Notes under the pieces: generated by a model
The model's database searches: none
The model's input: the letters and a program-made list of their open reading frames with translations, nothing else
What the model was told of the DNA's origin: nothing
Translations under genes and position numbers: made by a program
DNA from: CAWAND01 sp963727915
Lineage (GTDB): Bacteria > Chloroflexota > Anaerolineae > Anaerolineales > E44-bin32
NCBI GenBank assembly: GCA_963727915.1
Contig: CAVSID010000003.1
Location: 186,001 to 250,000 of the forward strand
Length of the DNA: 64,000 bases
Reading direction: 5' to 3'
Shown here: piece by piece, positions 17,717 through 26,152 of the stretch
Position numbering within the stretch: the stretch's first letter is position 1
Layout of the letters: every line of letters begins with the position of its first letter

Positions 17717-19336
17717 ATGGACTCGGCTGCATCCGACGACGATCCGCCGGATGCCATGTCATTCCGCCCGATCATGAACCGAATATCCCGTCGTCCTTTC
17801 GCATCCTTTCGGGCACTATCCGTGGCCAGCTTCGAACTGGCGGCCTTGCTGGCCGCCGCCCTCACCCTTCGATTCACCGACCTGGGCTATTCCAACCTTC
17901 AGGGCGATGAGATCAAGGCCCTCTGTTCGCCCCACAGCTTCAATTCGATCATCGAGTTCCTGGCCTTCCTTCTCGCCCAGCGCAAGGGCCCCGTCGAATT
18001 CAGCGTCACTTGTGCCGTTGGCCTTATCGATCCGGCTTTCTCCAGCGAGCTTCTTCTCAGGCTGCCGTTCGCCGTGGCGAACCTGCTCTCGCTGGCCTGC
18101 CTTTTCGTTGTCGCCTGGCGGCTGTTCAGCCGCGATGCGGCCCTCTACAGCACTTTCCTGATAGCGACCAGCGGAGTCTTCGTTGCCTTTGGCCGCTTCG
18201 CCCAATACCAGTCCTTCGTCATGCTCGGCGTATCTGCCGCCCTGATGGGGATGGTCCTGGCCGTTGAAAGAGACCGCTGGCGCATCCCGGGGGTCTATTT
18301 GGGGTTTGCCGCAGCCGCCTGCGGCCTGCTTGCCCATTTCGATGCCGCTTTCGTTCTGCCACCCATGGCCGTGTTGACAGCCCATTGGTGGCTTCGGGCT
18401 CGCCGCCGCCCCGACGCGCGCCGGTTGACGTGGCATCTTGTGGGCGCAGGGACGCTCTTCTCAATTCTGGTGCTCGGCTTCTACGTCGAGTTCGCACGCC
18501 ACCTTAACCCGTCACAGGTCTCATACTGGACAACTCGACTGGCCGGGCCGACGACCAACACGCTCGCCACGGCTATGTTCTACACGCCTGCGCCCTTCGT
18601 TTGGATCGAGTTGGCGGCCGCAGGTTTGGGTCTTCTTCGCCTGCGAAACCAGCTCGGCTGGCAGGTGCTCATGACCTGGCTCGTTCCCCCTCTCGTGTTC
18701 ATGGAGTTGATCTTCAGAAATTCGAGGACCCACGCCTACACCTACTTTCTGCCGCTGATGCTGATCGCCGGACTGGGTCTTTCTGGCCTGACATCCTGGA
18801 CAAGGCGCCGCTGGGGGCCGCGTATCGGTTCGGCCGTGCGCGGCGCGGTATTGGTCGTTCTGGTGCTCAACGCCTACGCCAGCTATGCCCTTCTCGTGAA
18901 CCACACGCCGGAATACCCCTGGCAGCCGAAGACCGTCCTGGGCACCAACATGCCCGGTGGCTATCTCACGGGCACGTTTGGCTTCCCCTACAATCGGGAT
19001 TGGCGGGCGGTGGGTGCGTGGTTCGCGGCGCTGCCTCGCCAGGATAAGGTGGTGGTGACGAACGAGAGTCCGGAAATTGCCGGGTTCTACCTGCCGGCCA
19101 AGATCCACCTGGTCGACATCCACCTCGAGCCCCCCGAGCGGACTGATCCTGAGATGGGCGTGTACGTCATCATCGTGCCCGATCCTCAAAGTTGGGAATA
19201 CCGCGTTTGGGGATGGTCACTCGACGAATGGCACCAGCGCCTGCATCCGACAGCCACATTTGTCAACGCGCAGGGCGAACCCAGTGTCTGGCTCTTCTTC
19301 CTGACCTACGACCAGATACGCGCACTTTTTCACTGA
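17717..19336 (+). CDS. GT39-like (PMT/ArnT-type) membrane glycosyltransferase
   Basis: A 539-residue polytopic membrane protein with about 10-11 TM helices. The first extracytoplasmic loop has the acidic motif LQGDEIKAL in the position of the catalytic Asp/Glu of GT-C enzymes such as ArnT and PMT. A soluble C-terminal segment follows the last TM. GT39 enzymes transfer sugars from polyprenyl-phosphate donors to lipids or proteins on the outer face of the membrane. ATG 17717 has GGAGGCAG upstream; later ATGs at 17756 and 17774 are possible starts. It stands alone. Confidence 0.82.
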   Translation: MDSAASDDDPPDAMSFRPIMNRISRRPFASFRALSVASFELAALLAAALTLRFTDLGYSNLQGDEIKALCSPHSFNSIIEFLAFLLAQRKGPVEFSVTCAVGLIDPAFSSELLLRLPFAVANLLSLACLFVVAWRLFSRDAALYSTFLIATSGVFVAFGRFAQYQSFVMLGVSAALMGMVLAVERDRWRIPGVYLGFAAAACGLLAHFDAAFVLPPMAVLTAHWWLRARRRPDARRLTWHLVGAGTLFSILVLGFYVEFARHLNPSQVSYWTTRLAGPTTNTLATAMFYTPAPFVWIELAAAGLGLLRLRNQLGWQVLMTWLVPPLVFMELIFRNSRTHAYTYFLPLMLIAGLGLSGLTSWTRRRWGPRIGSAVRGAVLVVLVLNAYASYALLVNHTPEYPWQPKTVLGTNMPGGYLTGTFGFPYNRDWRAVGAWFAALPRQDKVVVTNESPEIAGFYLPAKIHLVDIHLEPPERTDPEMGVYVIIVPDPQSWEYRVWGWSLDEWHQRLHPTATFVNAQGEPSVWLFFLTYDQIRALFH

Positions 19337-19477
19337 TCGACCTCGATGAACCAATCGCTGGGGTGCCCCACGACATGGCTTTGCCGTTGAGCCGGACTTG
19401 AGAAGCAGAAAGTTGTCGATTTTGGGCATGTATGTTCGTTAACTTGGCGACATCCGTCGAAGCTCAGGAGCCGGTGC

Positions 19478-19954
19478 ATGGAACCCGTCATTCACCACCA
19501 AGTGCGTCTGGCCTGTGATGCCCAGACTGCCTACGAGCACTTCACCCAGAGAGACCTTCTTGTGAAATTCTTCACAAATGAGGCCGAGGTTGAGGCGCAG
19601 GTGGGCGGTAAGTACGAGTTGGCCTGGGATCCCGATATCAAGCCTCGGGACAGCACCGTCGGCTGCCGTATCACCGCCCTTGCCGTTGGCGAGTTGGTGG
19701 CGTTCGATTGGAAGGGACCCACGGCGTTCGACGCCGTCATGAACCACGCCCGGCCCCTGACCCACGTGGTGGTGACCTTTCACCAGGTGGAGAACAGCCC
19801 CGCTGCTGCCTGCGACGTCAACCTGATCCATTCAGGTTGGCGGCCCGGTCCCGGATGGACCGATGCCAGAGCCTATTTCGACCGTGCCTGGCGGCAGGTG
19901 TTCGAAGCGCTGGCCCAGCTGGTATCTGCCCCCACGTTTCCCTCTCAACATTGA
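19478..19954 (+). CDS. SRPBCC/AHSA1-family protein
   Basis: A 158-residue START-like domain (EPVIHHQVRLACDAQTAYEH, then GGKYELAWDPDIKPRDSTVG, VVVTFHQVENS, GWTDARAYFDRAWRQVFEAL). AHSA1 proteins bind small hydrophobic ligands or assist Hsp90-like systems, and bacterial copies often sit with ECF42 sigma factors and YCII/DGPF proteins, as here. A perfect Rex-operator-like palindrome (19560-19577) lies inside its coding sequence. Confidence 0.85.
   Translation: MEPVIHHQVRLACDAQTAYEHFTQRDLLVKFFTNEAEVEAQVGGKYELAWDPDIKPRDSTVGCRITALAVGELVAFDWKGPTAFDAVMNHARPLTHVVVTFHQVENSPAAACDVNLIHSGWRPGPGWTDARAYFDRAWRQVFEALAQLVSAPTFPSQH
19560..19577. promoter_or_regulatory. Rex-operator-like palindrome inside the SRPBCC gene
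   Basis: TTGTGAAATTCTTCACAA has both 7-bp half-sites exact with a 4-bp spacer. It encodes LVKFFTN of the SRPBCC protein, so it may be chance or an intragenic site. Confidence 0.4.
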
Positions 19955-19980
19955 GCCGGATCGAATCGAAGGGAGAACCC

Positions 19981-20347
19981 ATGTTGTACGCCATGTTGAT
20001 CTACCAGGATGAAGCCGCCGCCAAGGCTTCCTCGCAGGCCGATTTGGAGGAATCGGTGGGCCTGTTCAAAGCCTTTCAGGACAAGATGGACGCAGCCGGC
20101 CACGTCCGGGGTGGCGAACGCCTGAGGCACAGTGACACCGCCACCAGCGTCCAGAGTCAGGGACGGGAAGACCCTGGTGACCGACGGCCCCTACGCCGAA
20201 ACCAAAGAACAGCTGGCCGGTTTCTACCTGATGGAATGTGCTGACCTGGACCAAGCCATCGAGGTCGCCGCACAGATCCCAACCGCCGTGGGCGGGGTGA
20301 TCGAGGTTCGTCCCGTCTTCACCAACCCCTTTGGTCCTCAGGGCTGA
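19981..20347 (+). CDS. YCII/DGPF-domain protein (frameshifted)
   Basis: The first 58 residues (MLYAMLIYQDEAAAKASSQ to RHSDTATSV) and, after a shift near 20145-20165, the rest (VRDGKTLVTDGPYAETKEQ, GFYLMECADLDQAIEVAAQI, ending RPVFTNPFG) make one YCII-type DGPF protein of about 121 residues. The TDGPYAETKEQ motif is the family hallmark. DGPF proteins are the standard partners of ECF42 sigma factors and appear to be needed for that sigma factor's activity; their biochemistry is not settled. The frameshift is probably a sequence error. Confidence 0.85.
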
Positions 20348-20442
20348 GAACCCGTCCGTCCCGGCAGGTGGCGGACTGAGTGCTGCGCACCTGAAGGCTC
20401 AGGCAGCGATGACAATTCTGTAACCGCAGCGAGGAGGCATCG

Positions 20443-21018
20443 ATGAGCAGTTTGGACAAGGCAAGCGAGACACACCTGAAGAATATCGAGAGCAAGACCG
20501 GCAAGAACTTGGCCGAGTTGCGGCAAGTGATTGCGAAAAGTGGGCTTGAGAAACACAGCGAAATTCGCGACATGCTCAGGGAGATGTTTGGGCTCGGGTA
20601 CGGAGATGCCAACAGCCTGGTGCACTTCGCCAAACTCCCGGACGGCCAGATCGGAGCCAAGGCATCGGGTGCATCCATCGAAGCATCAACCACTGCTTTG
20701 TACTCCGGCAAGAAGTCCGGGTTGCGTCCGATCCATGACACCGTCATGCACCGGATTGAGAAGCTAGGTGAGTTTGAGATCGCCCCCAAGAAGAGCTATC
20801 TAAGTCTGCGGAGAAAGAAGCAATTCGCCACCATCGGCCCTGGATCGAAGGGGAGACTTGAAATTGGGCTGAACATGAAGGGCATCGATGGAACGGAACG
20901 GCTTGAAGCCCTCCCGGCAGGGCGAATGTGCCAGTACAGGGTGTTTGTCGAAGGTCCATCCGATGTGGATGCCGAACTTGTGGGCTGGTTGAAAACTGCA
21001 TTTGACTCGGCGGGGTAG
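20443..21018 (+). CDS. DUF4287/DUF5655-domain protein
   Basis: A 191-residue protein. Residues about 1-65 are the DUF4287 helical domain (KTGKNLAELRQVIAKSGLEK, LREMFGLGYGDANSLVHFA). Residues about 75-190 match DUF5655 (LRPIHDTVMHRIEKLGEFEI, PKKSYLSLRRKKQFATIGP, DVDAELVGWLKTAFDSAG), a domain thought to bind nucleic acids or small molecules. GCGAGGAGG lies upstream of the ATG. It sits between the first YCII gene and the ECF42 gene on the same strand. Function unknown. Confidence 0.85.
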   Translation: MSSLDKASETHLKNIESKTGKNLAELRQVIAKSGLEKHSEIRDMLREMFGLGYGDANSLVHFAKLPDGQIGAKASGASIEASTTALYSGKKSGLRPIHDTVMHRIEKLGEFEIAPKKSYLSLRRKKQFATIGPGSKGRLEIGLNMKGIDGTERLEALPAGRMCQYRVFVEGPSDVDAELVGWLKTAFDSAG

Positions 21019-21192
21019 TCACAGACCAGCCCGACACCACGCCGGAAGGCTTCGGAGGCAGAATGTTCGCATGGACAGATACGCGGGGCGGCGAATGGCT
21101 CCAATCGAAGGCATCGAGAGAGCTGGCTTCCACCAACAGGTCGACCTTGGCCCGCGTGCAAGCCTCGCGCCAGGAAGCCGGGGCCTCCGATG

Positions 21193-21198
21193 TAGAAT
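21193..21198 (+). promoter_or_regulatory. -10-like element just upstream of the ECF42 gene
   Basis: TAGAAT ends 8 nt before the ATG at 21207, with no ribosome binding site between. This is compatible with a leaderless transcript. Confidence 0.4.
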
Positions 21199-21206
21199 CG
21201 CGGACC

Positions 21207-22513
21207 ATGGATCATGAAGTCAAGTCGCAGCTTGATTCTCTGGCTAGGGATGACGGCGGCCGCCTTTTGGCCGCCCTGATATCCCGCTTCGGAGACTTCG
21301 AGCTGGCGGAGGATTGTCTCCAGGATGCTTATGCCGCCGCCCTGGTCGCCTGGTCGCGCCAGGGTCTTCCGGCCAATCCGGCCGGATGGCTGATGACAAC
21401 CGCCCGCAATCGAGGCATCGACCGGATGCGCCGCGCTGGAACTTTGCGAGAGAAGTTGGCCCATCTTGCACCTGGTCGCAGTCATGTGTCCAGCGACAGG
21501 GATCCACCCTTGCCGGAAGCGATCCCTGACGAACGCCTGAAGCTCATCTTCACCTGCTGCCATCCGGCGCTGCCCATCGAGGCTCAGGTGGCCTTGACTT
21601 TGCGCACCCTGGGGGGGCTGACCACCGACGAGATCGCCCGGGCCTTCCTTGTTCCATCTGCCACGCTTGCGCAGCGCCTGGTGCGGGCCAAGCGCAAGAT
21701 CAGCCGCGCCGGCATTCCCTTCCGCGTCCCCGATCCCCGGAAGCTCCCGGAGCGGCTGGACGCCGTCATGGCGGTGATCTACCTGATCTTCAACGAGGGC
21801 TACCAGGCCCGATCGGGCGAGACGCTCGTGCGAGCCGACCTCTGCCAGGAGGCCATCCGCCTGGGAGGGGTGCTGGTGGATTTGCTGACCGCTGAGGGTC
21901 TCGAGGCCCACCTGCCGGAAGCCCTCGGTTTGCTGGCCTTGATGCGCCTGCACGACTCCCGGCGCCAGGCGCGGCTTGACGACGCCGGCGACCTGGTTCT
22001 TCTCGAAGATCAGGACCGTGCACGCTGGGATGCCGAGCTGATGCGTGCCGGTCTGGAGGACCTCGATCAGGCGTTGGCCATGGACAGCGTCGGACCCTAC
22101 CAGGTTCAGGCCGCCATCAGCGCCGTCCACGCCCGTGCTCGCACATTCGCCGACACGGACTGGTTCGAGATCGTCGCCCTGTACGCCGCCTTGGACGCCC
22201 TGGCCCCCTCGCCCGTCGTCAGACTCAACCGGGCGGTCGCCATCGGGATGGCTCACGGCCCCGACGACGGTTTGCAGGCACTGGAGGCACTTGCGTCCGA
22301 GCCCAGCATGGCGCATTACCGCGCCGTTCTACGCCGCCCGCGCCGATTTCCTGCGCCGCGCCGGCGAGCGCGATGGCGCTGCCCATGCCTATCGGCAGCG
22401 CCCTCGAGCTGACCGCCAACGAGACCGAGGCGCGCTTCTTCCGTCGCCGATTGCAGGCCCTGACACACGACAAGCCCACCGATCGCGCCAGCAAGGGGGG
22501 CACAGAAGCATGA
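21207..22513 (+). CDS. ECF42-family RNA polymerase sigma factor (frameshifted at the C terminus)
   Basis: ATG 21207 (MDHEVKSQLDSLARDD) begins a sigma-70 region 2 (FGDFELAEDCLQDAYAAALV, NPAGWLMTTARNRGIDRMRR) and region 4 (LTLRTLGGLTTDEIARAFLV, LAQRLVRAKRKI). A long TPR-like C-terminal extension (DUF6596: VMAVIYLIFNEGYQARSGE, RLNRAVAI) is typical of ECF42 sigma factors. Two shifts near 22325 and 22395 restore a tail (DFLRRAGERDGAAHAYRQ, then ELTANETEARFFRRRLQAL) ending at 22513. There is no anti-sigma gene, as usual for ECF42; activity is linked to the neighbouring DGPF proteins. The stop overlaps the next start (ATGA). Confidence 0.88.
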
Positions 22514-22893
22514 GCACCAATGGACCAATTCACCCGGGCCCCCAACACGGCTATCCCATGCAGATGCGCCGTCTGATCCTGGCGCTCATGGTCAAGGGGC
22601 CAAATTGGACTCCCAGCGCCACAGCGCAAGACGAGCGGAACCAGGCCGAGCACCTGGCACTGCTCACTCGGCTGCGTGGTTCGGGAGAGCTGCTGCTGTC
22701 GGGCCCGATCCCCGACGGCGATCCCGAGCGGGGCGTCTTGGTGTTCGACCTCCACTCGGAGGACGACGTGCGTGCCCTGCTAGCCGATGACGCCCATATA
22801 CGGTCGGGCCAACTGGCAATTGTGATCTATCCTTGGCTGGTTCCGGCCGACATCCTCGAGCGGCCTCTCCGATCCGCCGATCGCGACGGCTGA
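22510..22893 (+). CDS. YciI-like protein
   Basis: A 127-residue YCII-fold protein (MQMRRLILALMVKGPNWTPS, HLALLTRLRGSGELLLSGPI, VLVFDLHSEDDVRALLADDA). These residues match stand-alone YciI rather than the DGPF subtype. It starts within the ECF42 stop codon and is therefore translationally coupled to it, making it the second YCII-fold partner in the cluster. Confidence 0.82.
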   Translation: MSTNGPIHPGPQHGYPMQMRRLILALMVKGPNWTPSATAQDERNQAEHLALLTRLRGSGELLLSGPIPDGDPERGVLVFDLHSEDDVRALLADDAHIRSGQLAIVIYPWLVPADILERPLRSADRDG

Positions 22894-22944
22894 GTCGGAG
22901 GGACGCCGACAAAACCCACCCCAGACCTTGGGAAGGAGAACAGC

Positions 22945-23313
22945 ATGGGAAGACCCATCCACTTTGAATTGGGGGTCCGGGACCCCCAGAGGGCGGCGGA
23001 TTTCTACGCCAAGACCTTCGGCTGGAAGACGGAGAAATGGGAGGGGCCGGTGGATTACTGGCTGATCACCACCGGCGAGAAGGGGACACCCGGCATCGAC
23101 GGCGCCTTCGAGGTTCACGAAGAAGGCCAGCCATCCACTGTCAACATCCTAGACGTCGAGGACATCGACGACGCCCTGGGCAAGATCGAGGCCAACGGCG
23201 GCTCGATCACCTCGGGCAAGAGCCCGGTCCCCGGGGTCGGTTGGGTTGCCTACGGCAAGGACACCGAGGGCAATCTGTTCGGGATGATGCAGTCGGATCC
23301 GTCGGTTAGTTGA
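22945..23313 (+). CDS. VOC-family (glyoxalase/dioxygenase-like) protein
   Basis: A 122-residue single VOC domain (HFELGVRDPQRAADFYAKTF start; DTEGNLFGMMQ end). The metal ligands of the fold would be His at the start and Glu near the end (EGNLFG). AAGGAGAA precedes the ATG. It follows the YciI gene by 51 bp and probably ends the ECF42 cluster. VOC members include glyoxalases, dioxygenases and antibiotic-binding proteins; the substrate is unknown. Confidence 0.88.
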   Translation: MGRPIHFELGVRDPQRAADFYAKTFGWKTEKWEGPVDYWLITTGEKGTPGIDGAFEVHEEGQPSTVNILDVEDIDDALGKIEANGGSITSGKSPVPGVGWVAYGKDTEGNLFGMMQSDPSVS

Positions 23314-24097
23314 GGTTCGGCGCCGGCTGATCCGCCGGAACGTCGACCGGAGCCGGAGCGGCCGCTCCGGCTCCTGCCCTTTTGGCAGACGCCGCGTGGG
23401 CCGCCGGACGGTGGGCAGCTCGCCGCTCGGGCAGCAGACCGGTCAGCGTCCGGTAGACGGTCAGAAAAAGCACACTGCCGCCGGCCAACCAGTACATCCC
23501 CTGCACCCAGGCCGTTCCGCTGTCGGTGCCGCTCCACACTCCGTGAGCCAACGCCCCCACAAAGCCGACAAAGCTCAACACATGGATCAGCCGCCAAAGC
23601 CGGGCACCGAGCGACTTGCGCAGGTAGAAGCTGGCGCTGACCACGATCAGGGCATAGAAGCCCAGTTGACCCAGCCCTACCCAGACAGGCTTGTAGTTGA
23701 CGCTGGCGAATGGCATCAGGACCTGAGCCAGACTGTAGTCGATGTAGCGGTCCCCCGTCAGGATCAGGGCGTGGAAGAACGCCACCGCCAGCCCCAACAG
23801 ACTGGTGAACTGATGCAGGTCGAAAGCCGTCGGGCCGCCGGGCCAGATACGCGCCATGCGATTGGAGATGATCGCCCCCAGCGCCGTGGAAGCCCAGAGC
23901 AGGCCGAAGGCGACGAAGGCGCTGGCGCGGGACAGGTACCAGTAGGCTTTGGGGGCATCTCCAAACAGTGACTGGCTCAGGCCAGGCGCCCATGTCGGCA
24001 GCACGGTGACCGCCACGAACGCCCCCAGTGCGACCGAAAGAAACAGGGTCACCACCGTACTCAGAGGCAAAGCTGAAGTCGTATTCGTCTGGCTCAT
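23306..24097 (-). CDS. Ferric-reductase-like transmembrane protein
   Basis: A 263-residue membrane protein with about six TM helices and the ferric_reduct (PF01794) pattern: conserved histidines in FDLHQFTSLLGL, AVAFFHALILTGD, LIHVLSFVGF and ALAHGVWSGTD are candidate ligands of two b-type hemes. A low-complexity Ala/Pro tail follows. It ends the operon PepSY-like protein, Gly-rich protein, ApbE, ferric reductase, which suggests transmembrane electron transfer to an extracellular flavin or other acceptor. It converges on the VOC gene with an 8-bp overlap. Confidence 0.85.
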   Translation of the reverse strand: MSQTNTTSALPLSTVVTLFLSVALGAFVAVTVLPTWAPGLSQSLFGDAPKAYWYLSRASAFVAFGLLWASTALGAIISNRMARIWPGGPTAFDLHQFTSLLGLAVAFFHALILTGDRYIDYSLAQVLMPFASVNYKPVWVGLGQLGFYALIVVSASFYLRKSLGARLWRLIHVLSFVGFVGALAHGVWSGTDSGTAWVQGMYWLAGGSVLFLTVYRTLTGLLPERRAAHRPAAHAASAKRAGAGAAAPAPVDVPADQPAPNLN

Positions 24098-24125
24098 TCC
24101 GACCGAGATCAGGGCGCGGCATAGG

Positions 24126-25061
24126 TCAGCTCCATAGGTGGTGTTCCAGGTTCACGCTTACCGACATCCGTCCGTCGTCGTCCACCAACAAGCCGGCGAG
24201 ATGCGGACGCCGGGCCAGCCAGGCCAATCCCCGCCGGCGGCCCTGGATCAGCACAGCCTTGGCGGCGGCTTCGGCTTCCAGCGCCGAGGGAGCGATCACG
24301 GTCGCCGTCAGCACATCGGTGGCCGCCGGCCGGCGGGTGTGCGGGTCGAGGATGTGATGTTGCGGCACGCCATCGCGCGTCCAGCGCCGAAAGTCGCGGC
24401 CCGAGGTCGCCACACCGCCTTGCGCAATCTTGAGAATGGCCAGGGGCTCGCCGTCGGGATTCCTGGGATCGGTGACCGACACCGGCCAGCCCTGAGAACG
24501 CGTCGGCGGGCCGCTGGCTGCGATGTCGCCTCCGGCGTCGACCAGAGCCGGGCCGTGAACTCTAAGGCGTTCAGCCGCCCGGTCGGCAGCCCATCCTTTG
24601 CCCACCCCGCCCAGGTCCAAATGAACGCCGGTTGGTAGGTGAACCAGGCCGATCTCCGGGTCGCAGCGGATGTCCCACCAGCCGGCAGCCTTGGTTTCCG
24701 CGGCTGCGCGCACTGCGCTGCCCGTTCCGTTTGACTCCGGGACCAGCTTCTCGAAGGAACGATCGTAGCCAATCGCCAGCATGGCGTCCATCAAGGTCGG
24801 ATCCACCAGCCCCTCCGTCGCCCTAGCCGCATCCAGGCTGGCCATGATCACGTCCATCAGGTCTCTGCTTACGGGCACCGACATCCCGGCCTGCGCATTG
24901 AGCTGATTAAGTTCGCTGTCGGGACGAAAGCGGCTCATGCTCTGCTCCCAGGTTTCGAACCAGGTCGGCAGCTGGATCAGCGCATCTCTTGCCGGCTGCC
25001 ACGGCGCATCCAGCACGCCGCGCATGGCCGAGCCCATCGCCCGGAAGTCGATCTGTTCCAC
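24126..25061 (-). CDS. apbE: FAD:protein FMN transferase (ApbE family)
   Basis: A 311-residue ApbE. Family features are AMGSAMRGVLD near the start, SRFRPDSELNQLN, GGVGKGWAADRAAERL, ALVDAGGDIAASGP, VATSGRDFRRW and HHILDPHTRRPA. ApbE attaches FMN covalently to Ser/Thr in membrane or secreted redox proteins. No signal peptide or lipobox is seen, so it may act in the cytoplasm or be exported by another route. Neither neighbour shows an obvious D-G-A-T/S-type flavinylation motif. It lies between the Gly-rich protein and the ferric-reductase-like gene in one operon. Confidence 0.92.
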   Translation of the reverse strand: MEQIDFRAMGSAMRGVLDAPWQPARDALIQLPTWFETWEQSMSRFRPDSELNQLNAQAGMSVPVSRDLMDVIMASLDAARATEGLVDPTLMDAMLAIGYDRSFEKLVPESNGTGSAVRAAAETKAAGWWDIRCDPEIGLVHLPTGVHLDLGGVGKGWAADRAAERLRVHGPALVDAGGDIAASGPPTRSQGWPVSVTDPRNPDGEPLAILKIAQGGVATSGRDFRRWTRDGVPQHHILDPHTRRPAATDVLTATVIAPSALEAEAAAKAVLIQGRRRGLAWLARRPHLAGLLVDDDGRMSVSVNLEHHLWS

Positions 25062-25070
25062 TGGGGGCTC

Positions 25071-25427
25071 CTAGCGGGATGAGTGGGTGGAAGCGACTGA
25101 GCGTGACCCGCCGCCACCACCGCCACCACCGCCGCCGGCCGGCGGCGCCGAAATGTGGCGAAGCGTCGGAGGCGGAGCAGGGGCCTGGACGGCCTGGGCC
25201 GTCGGGACGACGAACGCCGAGAAATCCGGAGCCGGGATCAAGGTCGGCAGTGGTGCCAGATCGAGATTGATATCGGTCGGCGGCGGCGCAGTCTGAGGGG
25301 TCAGGGGGTTGTTTATGGTCAACTTGGTCCACCCCACCAGGGTTGACGCCAATGCGCCCACGGCGATGAAGGCTTTGGTGGCGGTCAGGGAGGCAGTGCC
25401 CCCACCCCGCCGGTTGGGTCCAGCCAT
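25071..25427 (-). CDS. Membrane-anchored protein with poly-Gly C terminus
   Basis: ATG 25427 (MAGPNRRGGGTASLT) gives 118 residues. One TM helix (TKAFIAVGALASTLVGW, about residues 16-34) is followed by a Pro/Ala-rich extracytoplasmic region and a run of ten glycines before a Ser/His tail (SRSVASTHSSR). It lies 10 bp upstream of apbE. No family is recognised. The neighbour at 25482 also ends in poly-Gly plus a polar tail, so the two tails may share a role such as wall passage or metal binding. Confidence 0.7.
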   Translation of the reverse strand: MAGPNRRGGGTASLTATKAFIAVGALASTLVGWTKLTINNPLTPQTAPPPTDINLDLAPLPTLIPAPDFSAFVVPTAQAVQAPAPPPTLRHISAPPAGGGGGGGGGGSRSVASTHSSR

Positions 25428-25481
25428 CTTCACACCTCTCCTATGTTTCTGGTCACAAACCAACTCGGGTTACGGCTAACG

Positions 25482-26033
25482 TCAATCATCGTGCTCGTTC
25501 TCACCACCCTCGTGTTCTCCGCCACCGCCGCCGCCACCGCCGCTGCTGGAGCTGACGGCTGCGGTTGCCGTGCCGTTGTACAGTAGGACTGCGTTGGCGG
25601 CGTCGAGGTACATCGTTCCCTTGTCGAGGACCACTTCCCAGGCCACGGTGCCCTGGAAGTCGACCAACTCCGGCCAGCGCTGCAGTCTGGCTCCGGGAGA
25701 CAAGTTGAGGGCCAGGCCGACGGCCAGGTCGGCTGAAATCGGATACGAGTCCGCCACGGACGACGGGGCTTCGGTCGCCGTCGGCGCCGCCTGAGCCTGC
25801 AGGGTGGCGATTTCCTGATAGGCCTGCTCGAGCTGCTGATTGGCCTGGTCGATGGTCTGCTGATAGGCCGCGTCGCGCTGGTCGAGCTGCGCCTGGATCG
25901 ACGGGTCGATCGCCGTCGGAGTCTGGCCAGGGCTGGCGCCCTGCGCAGCCGCTCGCCCGGCCACCGCGCCCACGACGACCAGCACAAAGGCAGTCAGGCC
26001 GCCTGCAAAGAGCAATGTCCATTTGGGGTTCAT
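25482..26033 (-). CDS. Secreted PepSY-like protein with Gly/Glu/His-rich tail
   Basis: ATG 26033 (MNPKWTLLFAGGLTAFVLVV) starts a 183-residue protein with a signal peptide or anchor, then a coiled coil (residues about 45-85, QLDQRDAAYQQTIDQANQQL). Next comes a globular segment (LVDFQGTVAWEVVLDKGTMY, LDAANAVLLYNG) that resembles PepSY domains, and finally an eight-glycine run and an acidic His-containing tail (EHEGGENEHDD). It is first in the ApbE/ferric reductase operon and divergent from the response regulator gene. The tail could bind metal. PepSY assignment is by pattern only. Confidence 0.65.
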   Translation of the reverse strand: MNPKWTLLFAGGLTAFVLVVVGAVAGRAAAQGASPGQTPTAIDPSIQAQLDQRDAAYQQTIDQANQQLEQAYQEIATLQAQAAPTATEAPSSVADSYPISADLAVGLALNLSPGARLQRWPELVDFQGTVAWEVVLDKGTMYLDAANAVLLYNGTATAAVSSSSGGGGGGGGEHEGGENEHDD

Positions 26034-26152
26034 GTGCCGCTCCTTTCGATGTCCTACTCTATGACACCGAGATTGAAAGAATCTTGGAACGGCCGACGAC
26101 TTTTCCAATCGATTTCCAAGAATTGGCGCATAATCTGAGTGACGGAGGTCCC

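Noticed and set aside
20796..22316. Long open frame (506 codons) on the minus strand opposite the ECF42 gene
   Set aside because: It lies antisense to a fully conserved sigma factor; its protein is low-complexity with no motif. In GC-rich DNA such frames arise from the opposite strand's codon pattern.
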